A stretch of 42,367 bases of DNA, taken from assembly GCA_016934075.1 (NCBI GenBank), contig JAFGTN010000407.1, positions 1 to 42,367 of the forward strand, given 5' to 3'. Below, piece after piece: positions 10,053 to 17,969 of this stretch. The position numbers and the translations under genes were made by a program. The first letter of the stretch is position 1, and each line of letters begins with the position of its first letter. Under the pieces are notes generated by a model, which had not been told where the DNA came from, did not search any database, and was given only the letters and a program-made list of their open reading frames with translations. The DNA is from Pirellulales bacterium. Its GTDB lineage: Bacteria; Planctomycetota; Planctomycetia; Pirellulales; Thermoguttaceae.

Positions 10053-10583
10053 TGAACAAAAGCCGCTCGTGGTTCGCGACGTATAGTTTTCAATAACGAC
10101 GTCAACAACATCGTCTATCACCTCAAGGAAATCACACCCAAGGCGAATTTGACGGCGTGCATCTCACCGCTTGTCGGCACAAAGGTGGATTCCATTTTCT
10201 ACAGCTCTTAGAATTCCGGACTCGGACTCTGCACACATAAAAGCCGCGTTGCGGAACTCTTCCTGGCGCAAACCTGACCGTTCAGATTCAATAGAACACG
10301 GGAGTTTCATAAGGAAGGACTTGATCCACTTGAAATCATGATCGATTTCGGCTAGGCCCACGGAATCAGAATCTCCTGGTCCATGCTCATGAACGATATT
10401 CACAATGCGTTCCTACAATGGTCGGCATTGCTTCCGAATGCCTTCCACATTGATAAGTGGTTCGTGAAAAAAGTTCCAATTGCTTTCATCCGGAGTGGTG
10501 CAAACTTCGTGGAAATCTGCTATCATAAATCAAATACACAGGTGGCAATGAAAGATCTGTTCCTGCGTATGAACTATCAATAA
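10053..10583 (+). pseudogene. Decayed TIM-barrel glycosidase-like gene
   Basis: One reading frame with codons starting at 10056, 10059 and so on gives a continuous, recognisable protein broken by in-frame stops at 10209, near 10276 and near 10342, and ending at TAA 10581. Legible pieces in order are RRIVFNNDVNNIVYHLKEI, ISPLVGTKVDSIFYSS, LGLCTHKSRVAELFLAQT, GLDPLEIMIDFG, AHGIRISWSMLMNDIHNAF and LPNAFHIDKW. They match, in order, the N-terminal half of a large planctomycete family (from memory, GHL10-like TIM-barrel proteins) that begins with R-R-x-I-F-N-N-D and has a W-S-M-R-M-N-D motif. The catalytic half is missing. The same frame holding across three stops shows decay by point mutation plus a 3' truncation. 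Confidence 0.7.
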
Positions 10584-10626
10584 GATCAATAAAATACTCA
10601 CTCCCCAACTCCCGCTATGTACTCCC

Positions 10627-11784
10627 ATGAAAATTTCCATCTTACGTTGTTTGCTCACAATTACGTTTAGCATAACCGTAGCTAATTATTTACATGCCGA
10701 AGAATCAAAAACAGGTCACGACGCAAAAAATCCCGCGGCGGGCCGCTGGTCGTGCGACAAAGCCAACCAGTGGTATGCAAAGCAACCGTGGCTGGTGGGG
10801 TGCAACTTCATAGCCAGCACCGCCATAAACCAACTGGAAATGTGGCAGGCCGATACCTTTGATCCAAAAACGATTGATCGCGAACTTGGCTGGGCCGCCG
10901 GGCTAGGTTTCAACGTTGTCCGCGTGTACCTGCACGACCTTGCTTATCAACAGGATCCTGACGGTTTCCTGGAACGAATTGATAAATTTCTGAGTATCGC
11001 CGACCGCCACGGCATCAAGGCCTTGTTGGTAATTTTCGACGACTGCTGGCTGGCCGAACCCAAGGCCGGCAAGCAGCCGGAACCCTGGCCCGGCGTACAC
11101 AACTCCGGCTGGCTGGAAAGCCCCGGCCAGCCTCAACTCAAACGCTATCCCACCGATCCAGCCTTGCGGGAGCGACTGGAAAAATACGTCAAGGCCGTCT
11201 TGACCCGCTTTGGCAAAGACCCGCGTGTATTGATGTGGGACTTGTATAACGAGCCTGGCGGATGGTGGTATCGCCGCGGCGATAAACCGGGATCTTTCGA
11301 AAAAGGATTGTCAAACGAACTATGCATGCCGCTGTTGCGTGATGTTTATTGTTGGGCACGTCAAGTCAATCCATCACAACCGATCACTACCTGCTGGAAC
11401 CGTGGTGCCTATGAAGAAGAACCGGCTTTGAAATGGGCAGATGTCGTCACTTTCCACCACTACAACAACCTCAGTTCGCTACAGAAACTGATCGACAAAC
11501 TACGCAAGGGCGCGCCGAACCGGCCCTTGATTTGCACGGAGTACCTCAACCGTGAAGGCGGCAGCCGCTTCCAAACCCACCTGCCGCTGTTTAGCAAACA
11601 ACGCATCGGGGCTATCAACTGGGGTCTCGTGGCCGGAAAAACCAATACCATGTGGGCCTGGAAATCGTGGAATCAACCCGGCACTCCAGAGCCCAAATCC
11701 TGGCACCACGACATCCTCCGCAAAGATGGAACGCCATTCGACGTTAAAGAGATTGCCGTCATACGGTTCCTGACTAAAGAGTGA
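10627..11784 (+). CDS. Secreted glycoside hydrolase, GH5-like (cellulase/mannanase fold)
   Basis: The 385-residue product has a signal peptide ending near Ala24 (ITVANYLHA) and a TIM-barrel of the GH-A clan. Visible landmarks are GFNVVRVYLHD near residue 97, the acid/base segment MWDLYNEPG with Glu209, the FHHYNN strand near residue 276, and the nucleophile segment PLICTEYL with Glu305. Both catalytic glutamates are therefore present. The W-rich end (INWGLVAGKTNTMWAW) closes the barrel. The likely reaction is retaining hydrolysis of a beta-linked polysaccharide in the periplasm or outside; the exact sugar cannot be told. It stands alone, just after the decayed gene and immediately before a tRNA-like scrap, with no clear terminator. 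Confidence 0.88.
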   Translation: MKISILRCLLTITFSITVANYLHAEESKTGHDAKNPAAGRWSCDKANQWYAKQPWLVGCNFIASTAINQLEMWQADTFDPKTIDRELGWAAGLGFNVVRVYLHDLAYQQDPDGFLERIDKFLSIADRHGIKALLVIFDDCWLAEPKAGKQPEPWPGVHNSGWLESPGQPQLKRYPTDPALRERLEKYVKAVLTRFGKDPRVLMWDLYNEPGGWWYRRGDKPGSFEKGLSNELCMPLLRDVYCWARQVNPSQPITTCWNRGAYEEEPALKWADVVTFHHYNNLSSLQKLIDKLRKGAPNRPLICTEYLNREGGSRFQTHLPLFSKQRIGAINWGLVAGKTNTMWAWKSWNQPGTPEPKSWHHDILRKDGTPFDVKEIAVIRFLTKE

Positions 11785-12225
11785 CGTACGCCCGCTAGGA
11801 CTCGAACCTCGAACCGGAGGAACGGCTCTATTTCGAGAAATCTTCGATCGATTGAGCAAAGAAGATAATCGCGGTCATGGATGGTTACTACTACTGCTCC
11901 TTCATGATGGTTCTTACACGTGTATCGCATGTGCTCGGGCTAGTCGGCCACTTACCTTCCGCGCTAATGACGCCCCCTCTAAAGTATGTGGCACCATACA
12001 GCGATAGCTACGACTCTGCCATTTTCCTCGCCGATTTCCTCACCCCCGAGCTGACATTTTAACATGCCGATATCCCAATTTAAGCCTTTTATAGCGGTTA
12101 AATCCGCATAAATGGGTGTAGCGATACACTATAATGGTATGAAACATTCCGGCTGATGGGGTATTATCTAACAGCTTATCCCCCGATTTTTTTTAAGGGG
12201 GCTCCACCTTTGTGAGAATTCTGCT
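11785..12225. other. Intergenic region after the GH5-like gene
   Basis: This stretch starts with a tRNA 3'-end-like scrap (11787-11811). It then has no supported gene until the histidine-kinase remnant at 12226. A short inverted repeat, GCGG-TTAAAT-CCGC, lies near 12095-12108, and a TATAAT box at about 12130 could serve the downstream regulator. Confidence 0.35.
11787..11811 (-). other. tRNA 3'-end-like fragment
   Basis: Read on the minus strand, the sequence shows a T-stem and loop (CGAGG, TTCGAGT, CCTAG; four of five pairs) followed by a 7-base stretch, CGGGCGT, like the 3' acceptor strand of a tRNA. The matching 5' acceptor strand ACGCCCG is not found in the following 100 bases, and no clear anticodon arm can be drawn. 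It is therefore a relic or a chance match, possibly left by an integration event next to a tRNA gene. Confidence 0.25.
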
Positions 12226-12408
12226 ATGATTCAAGTGGGCCAGCCAAAGCGGCAACAAGAGGGGACAGTGATGGGTAATGGTCACAACCCCCTTCAGACA
12301 TTACTTTTAACCGAGAGCCAACACAAAAAACAGAACTTTCGGCAACATATCAACCCGCTATTGGAGGGCGTGGTTTTTAGAATAGTGCAAGAGGCTATTT
12401 ACCAATAA
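12226..12408 (+). pseudogene. Remnant of a NarX/DegS-type sensor histidine kinase
   Basis: The end of this 60-codon frame reads INPLLEGVVFRIVQEAI before a stop. It matches the conserved junction of the dimerisation and ATPase domains of HisKA_3 kinases (L-P-P-L-L-E-x-x-L-F-R-I-V-Q-E-A-L-T-N). Everything after that helix, including the ATP-binding N, G1 and G2 boxes, is absent, and the upstream part is not recognisable. Its place 12 bases before a NarL-type response regulator is where the partner kinase gene would normally sit, so I read it as the scar of a deleted kinase gene. It could still be translated as a short leader. Confidence 0.45.
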
Positions 12409-12420
12409 TCGAGGAAACAT

Positions 12421-13059
12421 ATGAGCAACAAAATTAGAATACTGATTGCGGATGACCACGAAGTTGTGCGCTGCGGACTGAAAACCCTTTTGACCGACTC
12501 CGACATCGAAATCGTCGCGGAAGTATCGACCGGTGCGGCGGCGGTCAAGTATGCCATCGAGAATGATGTCGATGTTGTGCTGTTGGACATTCGTATGCCC
12601 GAGGGTGACGGTCTGACCGCACTCGGCCGCATCAAACTCGACAAGCCGGAATTACCAATTCTGATGCTTTCCACATTCGACAATCCCACCTATATCGCTC
12701 GCGCGGTTGCACTCGGCGCCAGTGGCTATTTGCTGAAGGGTTGCACGCGTGAGCATCTGATCAAGTGCATCCAGTCGGCAGCCGCCGGCGAAAGCGCTTG
12801 GACACGAGACGAGCTCCGCCGCGTTACCGGCGCGTTGGCCACCCCGCGACTGGCGGCCGACGTCGAGGTACCGCTTACGCAACGCGAAAGCGAAGTCTTG
12901 CGTCAATTGGCTTATGGCCTGACGAATAAGGAAATAGCTCAAGCCTTGCACATCAGCTACGAGACGGTCAAGGAACACGTGCAGCATATCTTGCGTAAGA
13001 TCGGCGTTTCCGACCGCACCCAGGCTGCCGTTTGGGCGGTTCGCAAAGAACTGGTCTAA
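12421..13059 (+). CDS. NarL/FixJ-family response regulator
   Basis: The 212-residue protein has an N-terminal receiver domain (about 5-120) with the acidic pair DDH at 11-13, phospho-acceptor Asp56 in VVLLDIRMP, and the conserved Lys in GYLLKGC near residue 107. A C-terminal LuxR-type helix-turn-helix (about 150-208) reads LTQRESEVLRQLAYGLTNKEIA, then ISYETVKEHV. It is a DNA-binding transcription factor activated by phosphorylation. GAGGA lies five bases before the ATG. No intact kinase is adjacent; only a remnant precedes it, so it may be driven by a distant kinase such as the hybrid kinase later in the window, or by no partner. A strong terminator follows. Confidence 0.93.
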   Translation: MSNKIRILIADDHEVVRCGLKTLLTDSDIEIVAEVSTGAAAVKYAIENDVDVVLLDIRMPEGDGLTALGRIKLDKPELPILMLSTFDNPTYIARAVALGASGYLLKGCTREHLIKCIQSAAAGESAWTRDELRRVTGALATPRLAADVEVPLTQRESEVLRQLAYGLTNKEIAQALHISYETVKEHVQHILRKIGVSDRTQAAVWAVRKELV

Positions 13060-13097
13060 GCCGCTACCGGCTATTGCGATCTATTGAAACCTCGGTG

Positions 13098-13127
13098 GCA
13101 CCGGCCGCTCGCGGCTGGTGCTATTTT
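13098..13127 (+). terminator. Rho-independent terminator of the response regulator gene
   Basis: GCACCGGCCG (13098-13107) pairs with CGGCTGGTGC (13112-13121) at 9 of 10 positions around a CTCG loop and is followed by TATTTT. It separates the regulator from the next gene and argues against a GTG start at 13118 for that gene. Confidence 0.8.
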
Positions 13128-13144
13128 GGGTTGTTCGGCAACTT

Positions 13145-14983
13145 ATGATAATCTTCCACTTCTTTTCGGCAGGAGCGAAATTTCTTTTGCCAGGATTTCT
13201 TTTTTCCGCCCTGTCGATCATTTGTTTCGCATGTCTGCCCGAGGCTCAAGCATTGGAAATGAGCGCCGCCGAACGGACGACGGTCGATACCTGGTATAAA
13301 AGTTCTTTTCTTGGAGAGGAAAGCTCGTGCGACAATTCGAGATTTTTCTCCGGTGATATTCCATTTTCCTTTGTTCTTGGCGGCAAGCATTCCTCTAAAC
13401 TACTGCCGACTTGGAAGAAAACCGTATCAGATGCGAAGAGCGACCGCGGAGATCCTGTCCGCCTCGTTACATACTTGGATCCTGTCAGCGGGTTGGAAGT
13501 GCGGTGTAGAGTCACCCGCTATGCCGATTTTCCTGCTTTGGACTGGACTCTATATTTCACCAATCGGGGCAGAAACGATTCGCCTATCATCGAACGTGTC
13601 GAAGCAGTCGACTCGAAAATGATGGTACGGCCCGAGATTGCGATGTCGTTTCAAAGCCTCAACGCCGCCACGGCAAACGGAGTGGCAGACTGGCAGCCTT
13701 ATGAAAAGGCTTTGCCGATCGATGGTCATATCGATTTCGCTCCCGAGCAAGGTCGCTCATCAAAGGGTGCGACTCCTTTCTTCAATCTGCAATGTGGTGA
13801 CAGGGGTGTTATCACGGCCATCGGTTGGACCGGCCAGTGGAGGGCAAGCATCATCCGCAATTCCCGCCAGGTCAACATAACCGCCGGCATGCAGAACCTG
13901 TGCCTTTCGCTCTTCAAGGGCGAAACAATCCGATCTCCCCGCATTATACAACTCTATTGGCAAGGCGAAGATCAATATCGCGGATACAATCTCTTCCGCC
14001 GGTTGATGTTCAAGCATATCATGCCCCGCGTGGACGGACGTGTAGTCGTTCCACCGATAGCGAAGACGGGCATGGGCTTGCACGAAGGCGACCGTGGTAC
14101 CGAGGCCGATCAACTAGCACATCTGAAATCGGTCGAGGGACTGGGTTTCGAGTATTTCTGGTTCGATGCCTTCTACGGAAGAGACGATTTTCCCAAGGTT
14201 GGAAACTACGTCTTGCCGGTCTCGAGAGGCTTTAATACAAAACGTTTCCCACGGGGATTTACAAACGTAGCCAAGGCCGTCAATCGAGCCGGCATGAAAT
14301 ACATTCAATGGTTCGAACCAGAGCGAATCTGCCCTGGCACACTGATGGCCCAGGAACATCCCGAATGGGTCGTCTTGCCCGACAACGGTCCCTGGGGCAT
14401 GTTCAATCTTGCGATTCCAGAAGCGCGGGAGTATATCACGAAATATCTCGACGACATGATCAAGCAGCATGGCATCGATTGTCTAAGAATCGATAACGGC
14501 GTTGGCTGTGGATCGACTCCCGGTTACGACCAGCTTTGGGCAAAGTTGGACAAGGCCGACCACGATCGTATCGGTATCAATGCAGGTATAACCTTCTGCG
14601 ATGATTGCCGTCCGAAGAACTACCCGAAGGATCTTCTCAAACTCGCGATCTGCGAGGGAAAACGCATCCGCAAGTATTATCGCGGCGATTTCTATCCCCT
14701 CACCAAAGTGACAACCAGCCATGAAGATTGGTGCGTAACCCAATATCATCGCCCCAGTTATGGCGACGGTATGATTCTTGCGTTTCGACGCGGCAAATCG
14801 CCACTTGAGTCGCTTGTTGTAAATCCCCATGACATAGACCCCAAGGCCGAATACGAAGTCACCAGAAGCAAAGACTACAATCATTCCAAACCTGAAAGTA
14901 TTGCCGGAAAAGAGTTGTGTAAACTGAATATTCAGATCGACGCTCAGCCCGGTTCTATGTTAATCGAGTACAAAATCAAATAA
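13145..14983 (+). CDS. GH36-like alpha-galactosidase homologue with an internal deletion
   Basis: The 612-residue exported protein has a long hydrophobic leader ending near AQA-LEM. The N-terminal half is the beta-sandwich of GH36-type enzymes. The barrel is recognisable from GLHEGDRGTEADQ, GFEYFWFDAFYGRDDF and MKYIQWFEPERICPGT, with the nucleophile Asp450 in CLRIDNG. After KADHDRIGI (about residue 478) the sequence jumps to NAGITFCDDCRP, which I know as the segment after the second catalytic region. Relatives carry about 100 residues here, including D-N-C-A-S-G-G-R-R and the acid/base Asp. Frame is kept, so a shortened protein is made, but it is probably inactive or altered. Start ATG 13145 is chosen because an upstream GTG lies inside the preceding terminator. 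It could share a transcript with the XylR gene 102 bases downstream. Confidence 0.8.
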   Translation: MIIFHFFSAGAKFLLPGFLFSALSIICFACLPEAQALEMSAAERTTVDTWYKSSFLGEESSCDNSRFFSGDIPFSFVLGGKHSSKLLPTWKKTVSDAKSDRGDPVRLVTYLDPVSGLEVRCRVTRYADFPALDWTLYFTNRGRNDSPIIERVEAVDSKMMVRPEIAMSFQSLNAATANGVADWQPYEKALPIDGHIDFAPEQGRSSKGATPFFNLQCGDRGVITAIGWTGQWRASIIRNSRQVNITAGMQNLCLSLFKGETIRSPRIIQLYWQGEDQYRGYNLFRRLMFKHIMPRVDGRVVVPPIAKTGMGLHEGDRGTEADQLAHLKSVEGLGFEYFWFDAFYGRDDFPKVGNYVLPVSRGFNTKRFPRGFTNVAKAVNRAGMKYIQWFEPERICPGTLMAQEHPEWVVLPDNGPWGMFNLAIPEAREYITKYLDDMIKQHGIDCLRIDNGVGCGSTPGYDQLWAKLDKADHDRIGINAGITFCDDCRPKNYPKDLLKLAICEGKRIRKYYRGDFYPLTKVTTSHEDWCVTQYHRPSYGDGMILAFRRGKSPLESLVVNPHDIDPKAEYEVTRSKDYNHSKPESIAGKELCKLNIQIDAQPGSMLIEYKIK

Positions 14984-15085
14984 CATCCAGCCGAATCTGT
15001 TGTCCTTAATTGTTGCCGACGACACGGAGGAATTGGAATTTCAATTCGTACTATCCATTAATGTTATCACTACACGGAAGTGGCC

Positions 15086-16270
15086 ATGGCAAAACGGCTC
15101 AAAATCGCGATCTTGATGAGATCCTCGCGACGTTGCCATCGCGATTTGCTTTGCGGCATTGCGGCGTATGCCCGACCGCACGGCCCTTGGGAATTCTACC
15201 ATCAAGAAGAACCTCTAAGCGACGAAGTGCCCGGCTGGCTTCGCAACTGGGACGGCGACGGTATCATCATTCGTATCGAAAACCGCCGGCTTTTCGAAGA
15301 TGTTCGCAAACTTGGAATTCCCTGCATAGATCTTTGCGGGCTGTTCATCGATGGCGGGTTTCCCTCCATAGACAGCGACTATGCTTCGGTGTCGCGGCTT
15401 GCAACCGAGCATTTTATCGAACATGGATTCGAGAATTTCGCATTCTACGGAGTGCCCGACATTCACTATTCTAACAACTGTTGCCGGTCGTTTACCGAAC
15501 AAATACGCCAGTCCGGTCGCGAGGTTGAGATTTTCCAGTGCCCCTGGGAACTCCAGCGCGTGATGGCCAACACCTCGGAAATTCGTGGCCTTTTGCGCGA
15601 AAACGAGATGGCGGCTTGGTTGAAAGCATTACCCAAGCCGGTCGGGCTGATGGCCTGCAACGATTTTCGTGCTCAACAGGTGCTGGATCTATGTTTGCAG
15701 GAGGGCATCGTGGTACCGGACGAAGTAGCCGTGGTTGGGATAGGTAACGACGAGGTGCTTTGCGAGTTGAGCAATCCGCCCATGACCAGCATCGACGTCA
15801 ACGCCTGGAAAATGGGCTACGACGCGGCAGCCTTGCTCGAGAGCATTATCCGCGGTGAAAATCCGCCGTCGCAACGCGTTTTGGTCGAACCTCGAGGAAT
15901 AGTCGTCAGACAGTCCAGTTCAGTTTTGGCCATCTCCGACCGTTCGGTGGCCGAAGCAGTTCGTTTCATCCGCGAACATGCCTGTGAGGGCATAGGGGTC
16001 GAGGAAGTTTTGAAAAAAGTGCATGTCTCGCGGAGCACGCTCTATCGCCGCTTCAATGAGTTTTTGGGCCATTCGCCTAACACCGAGATACGCCGCGCGC
16101 GGTTGCAACGTATCAAACAATTTCTATCCGAGACCGATTACCCGCTGGTCAAAATCGCTCAATTGGTGGGGATTGCCCATGTCGAAAATATGTGCAATCT
16201 GTTTAAGGCCGAAACGGGCATGACAGCCAGGCAATATAGGATTGAGGCACGTAACGGGACAAGGATTTAG
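15086..16270 (+). CDS. XylR-type transcriptional regulator (LacI-like sensor, AraC HTH)
   Basis: This 394-residue regulator has a periplasmic-binding-protein-like sugar-sensing domain (about 1-270) with typical pieces such as IPCIDLCGLF, SVSRLATEHFIEHGFENFAFYG, LMACNDFRAQQVLDLC and VPDEVAVVGIGNDE. A C-terminal AraC-type double helix-turn-helix (about 285-392) reads VSRSTLYRRFNEFLGHSP and then LVKIAQLVGIAHVENMCNLF. This is the arrangement of Escherichia coli XylR, which binds DNA and responds to a sugar. ATG 15086 is preferred because GGAAG lies about five bases before it; a GTG at 15080 is also in frame. It follows the GH36-like gene and precedes the hydrolase-sulfatase genes, which it probably controls. 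Confidence 0.92.
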   Translation: MAKRLKIAILMRSSRRCHRDLLCGIAAYARPHGPWEFYHQEEPLSDEVPGWLRNWDGDGIIIRIENRRLFEDVRKLGIPCIDLCGLFIDGGFPSIDSDYASVSRLATEHFIEHGFENFAFYGVPDIHYSNNCCRSFTEQIRQSGREVEIFQCPWELQRVMANTSEIRGLLRENEMAAWLKALPKPVGLMACNDFRAQQVLDLCLQEGIVVPDEVAVVGIGNDEVLCELSNPPMTSIDVNAWKMGYDAAALLESIIRGENPPSQRVLVEPRGIVVRQSSSVLAISDRSVAEAVRFIREHACEGIGVEEVLKKVHVSRSTLYRRFNEFLGHSPNTEIRRARLQRIKQFLSETDYPLVKIAQLVGIAHVENMCNLFKAETGMTARQYRIEARNGTRI

Positions 16271-16550
16271 GCACCAGGAGTGATGGTTGTAGGGCGTGGA
16301 ATAATTACAAATAGCGCAGAGATAGTGACTTACGGTGAAGAAGCTCTATTGTGACACGAACTTTCCGTGAACGGATCTTGTAAGTTTCTTGAGGTCTAGT
16401 CATGAATTATATGTAGTTTTAAACAGTTATATCACACATAAGCCGTGAAACGTATTCATAAGTTTCATGGGACGAAATGCAGTTGCTCAAGATGGCGATA
16501 CGTTTATACTCAATAGAGTCACCACCACTTATCGCATCCAAGGAAATGTA

Positions 16551-17951
16551 ATGCCCACGCGAAGAGAAGCACTATGCACGATGGCCTCCATGGCCATTGG
16601 TGGAACTGCTCTACACACCCCGACCGAGCTTCAGGCCGCCGATAATGGTACGGCCTGTACTAAACTTGTCGACCTGTCAGGTGATCCGAAGACCGTTGGA
16701 AATCGATTCGGATTCACCAACGCCAAGGACATCAAGAAGCACATGAAGACCGTGCTGGTAGATTGGCGCAGGCGTGGTTTGTCCGATGCGGATATGATCA
16801 ACAAGAGCGAGCCCTTCCGCCGCTTTACGGCCAAGTTCGCCCCGGCTTGGGTAGAGGAAGATTATTGGTGCGCAATTCGTGCCGGCGTGCGTCCCGAACT
16901 GTACACGGCCTTTTTGGCCGGCAAATACCGCGAACTTTTCTTTGTCGATGAATGTACATCCTTTTTCGCGCTGGGCGAGGCCACTGCCGACGGGGCACCG
17001 CTCTTCCACAAAAACCGCGACAACGCGCCCCGTGAACAGTGTGCCTATCGCAAACACGTACGTCACTCATCCAGGCCGGCCGCCTTCCACGCCACCGGCG
17101 ATACCAGCGACTCTGGCTTGATGATGATGGTCAACGAACACGGTCTGGCAGGATCGGCCGATACGGGGGGTCTAAAAGAAACGCGCCCCAAGGGGCACGG
17201 CGTGATGAATCCCTACATCCTCCGCCTCATCGCAGAACGGGCCGAACGTTGCGAAGACGCTCTGGAAATTATCCAGGAGATGATCCGCGACGGCTGGTAT
17301 GCTGGCGGATCGAAAACCGGCACCAACTGGTTCTTTGCCGACCGTTATGGAAAAGGATTGCGCGTGGCGCAAAACTCGCACGAAGAACAGCACTGGTTTT
17401 TCCGGGACACGATAGTTTTTTCCGCCCGGGCAAATACGGACGGTGCGAGAATCGTTTTGAGCAAAAAGGGTAACTTGACTTTGGCAGACATGAACGCGGC
17501 CGCCACGCACCCGAGTATATGTTTCGGCTCGAGTATTTCGGGGATGACTGTCCGCATCGATCCGAAGCAACCGGGGCAGTTAAGCAGCGTGTGGTTTGCT
17601 TTGCCGTGCATTTCGCCGTATGTACCGCTTTATCCGCTGGCGAACGGTACGCCTAAAGCAATTTTAGACGGAAAAAGCTCAACCGCGGGCCGGCGTCTGA
17701 TTTCGCTTCTGGCAAAGCCCGGTCAACAAGAGTTCGGCTGCGGGCTGGCACTCAAGGGCGACTTGCTCGAAGCCCACAAGCAAGCTCAGGAGAAAATTTA
17801 CGCCCAGGACAAACAAATACAAGCCGAGATCGAAAAGGCTTTTGCCGATGGCGACAAGAACACCGCGAGGGGACTGGCCACGCAAGGAACCGTTGAGGGA
17901 TGCTCGACACTGATGAGTTATCTCGACTCGCTGAAAATTAACACTACATAA
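16551..17951 (+). CDS. Tat-exported C45-type Ntn hydrolase (acyltransferase/amidase-like)
   Basis: The 466-residue protein starts at ATG 16551, preceded by AAGGA. The leader (TRREALCTMASMAIGG) has the twin arginines and mild hydrophobic core of a Tat signal. The core resembles peptidase family C45 (penicillin acyltransferase-like) of the Ntn-hydrolase fold. Cys135 in the segment ECTSFFALGEATADG would become the N-terminal nucleophile after self-cleavage, and LFHKNRDN follows as in C45 proteins (G-x-x-x-x-x-R-N-x-D). Such enzymes hydrolyse or transfer amide-linked acyl groups; the substrate here is unknown. The stop codon is 18 bases before the pseudopilin gene, so the two are likely co-transcribed. 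The frame continues upstream to 16467 without leader features. Confidence 0.78.
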   Translation: MPTRREALCTMASMAIGGTALHTPTELQAADNGTACTKLVDLSGDPKTVGNRFGFTNAKDIKKHMKTVLVDWRRRGLSDADMINKSEPFRRFTAKFAPAWVEEDYWCAIRAGVRPELYTAFLAGKYRELFFVDECTSFFALGEATADGAPLFHKNRDNAPREQCAYRKHVRHSSRPAAFHATGDTSDSGLMMMVNEHGLAGSADTGGLKETRPKGHGVMNPYILRLIAERAERCEDALEIIQEMIRDGWYAGGSKTGTNWFFADRYGKGLRVAQNSHEEQHWFFRDTIVFSARANTDGARIVLSKKGNLTLADMNAAATHPSICFGSSISGMTVRIDPKQPGQLSSVWFALPCISPYVPLYPLANGTPKAILDGKSSTAGRRLISLLAKPGQQEFGCGLALKGDLLEAHKQAQEKIYAQDKQIQAEIEKAFADGDKNTARGLATQGTVEGCSTLMSYLDSLKINTT

Positions 17952-17969
17952 ACAGGAGTCTGTTGTCGA

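Noticed and set aside
10164-10403. 79-codon minus-strand frame
   Set aside because: It overlaps the plus-strand pseudogene, whose motifs explain the sequence better.
11787-11880. Complete tRNA gene on the minus strand
   Set aside because: Only the T-arm and the 3' acceptor-like strand can be drawn; the 5' acceptor strand and anticodon arm are missing.
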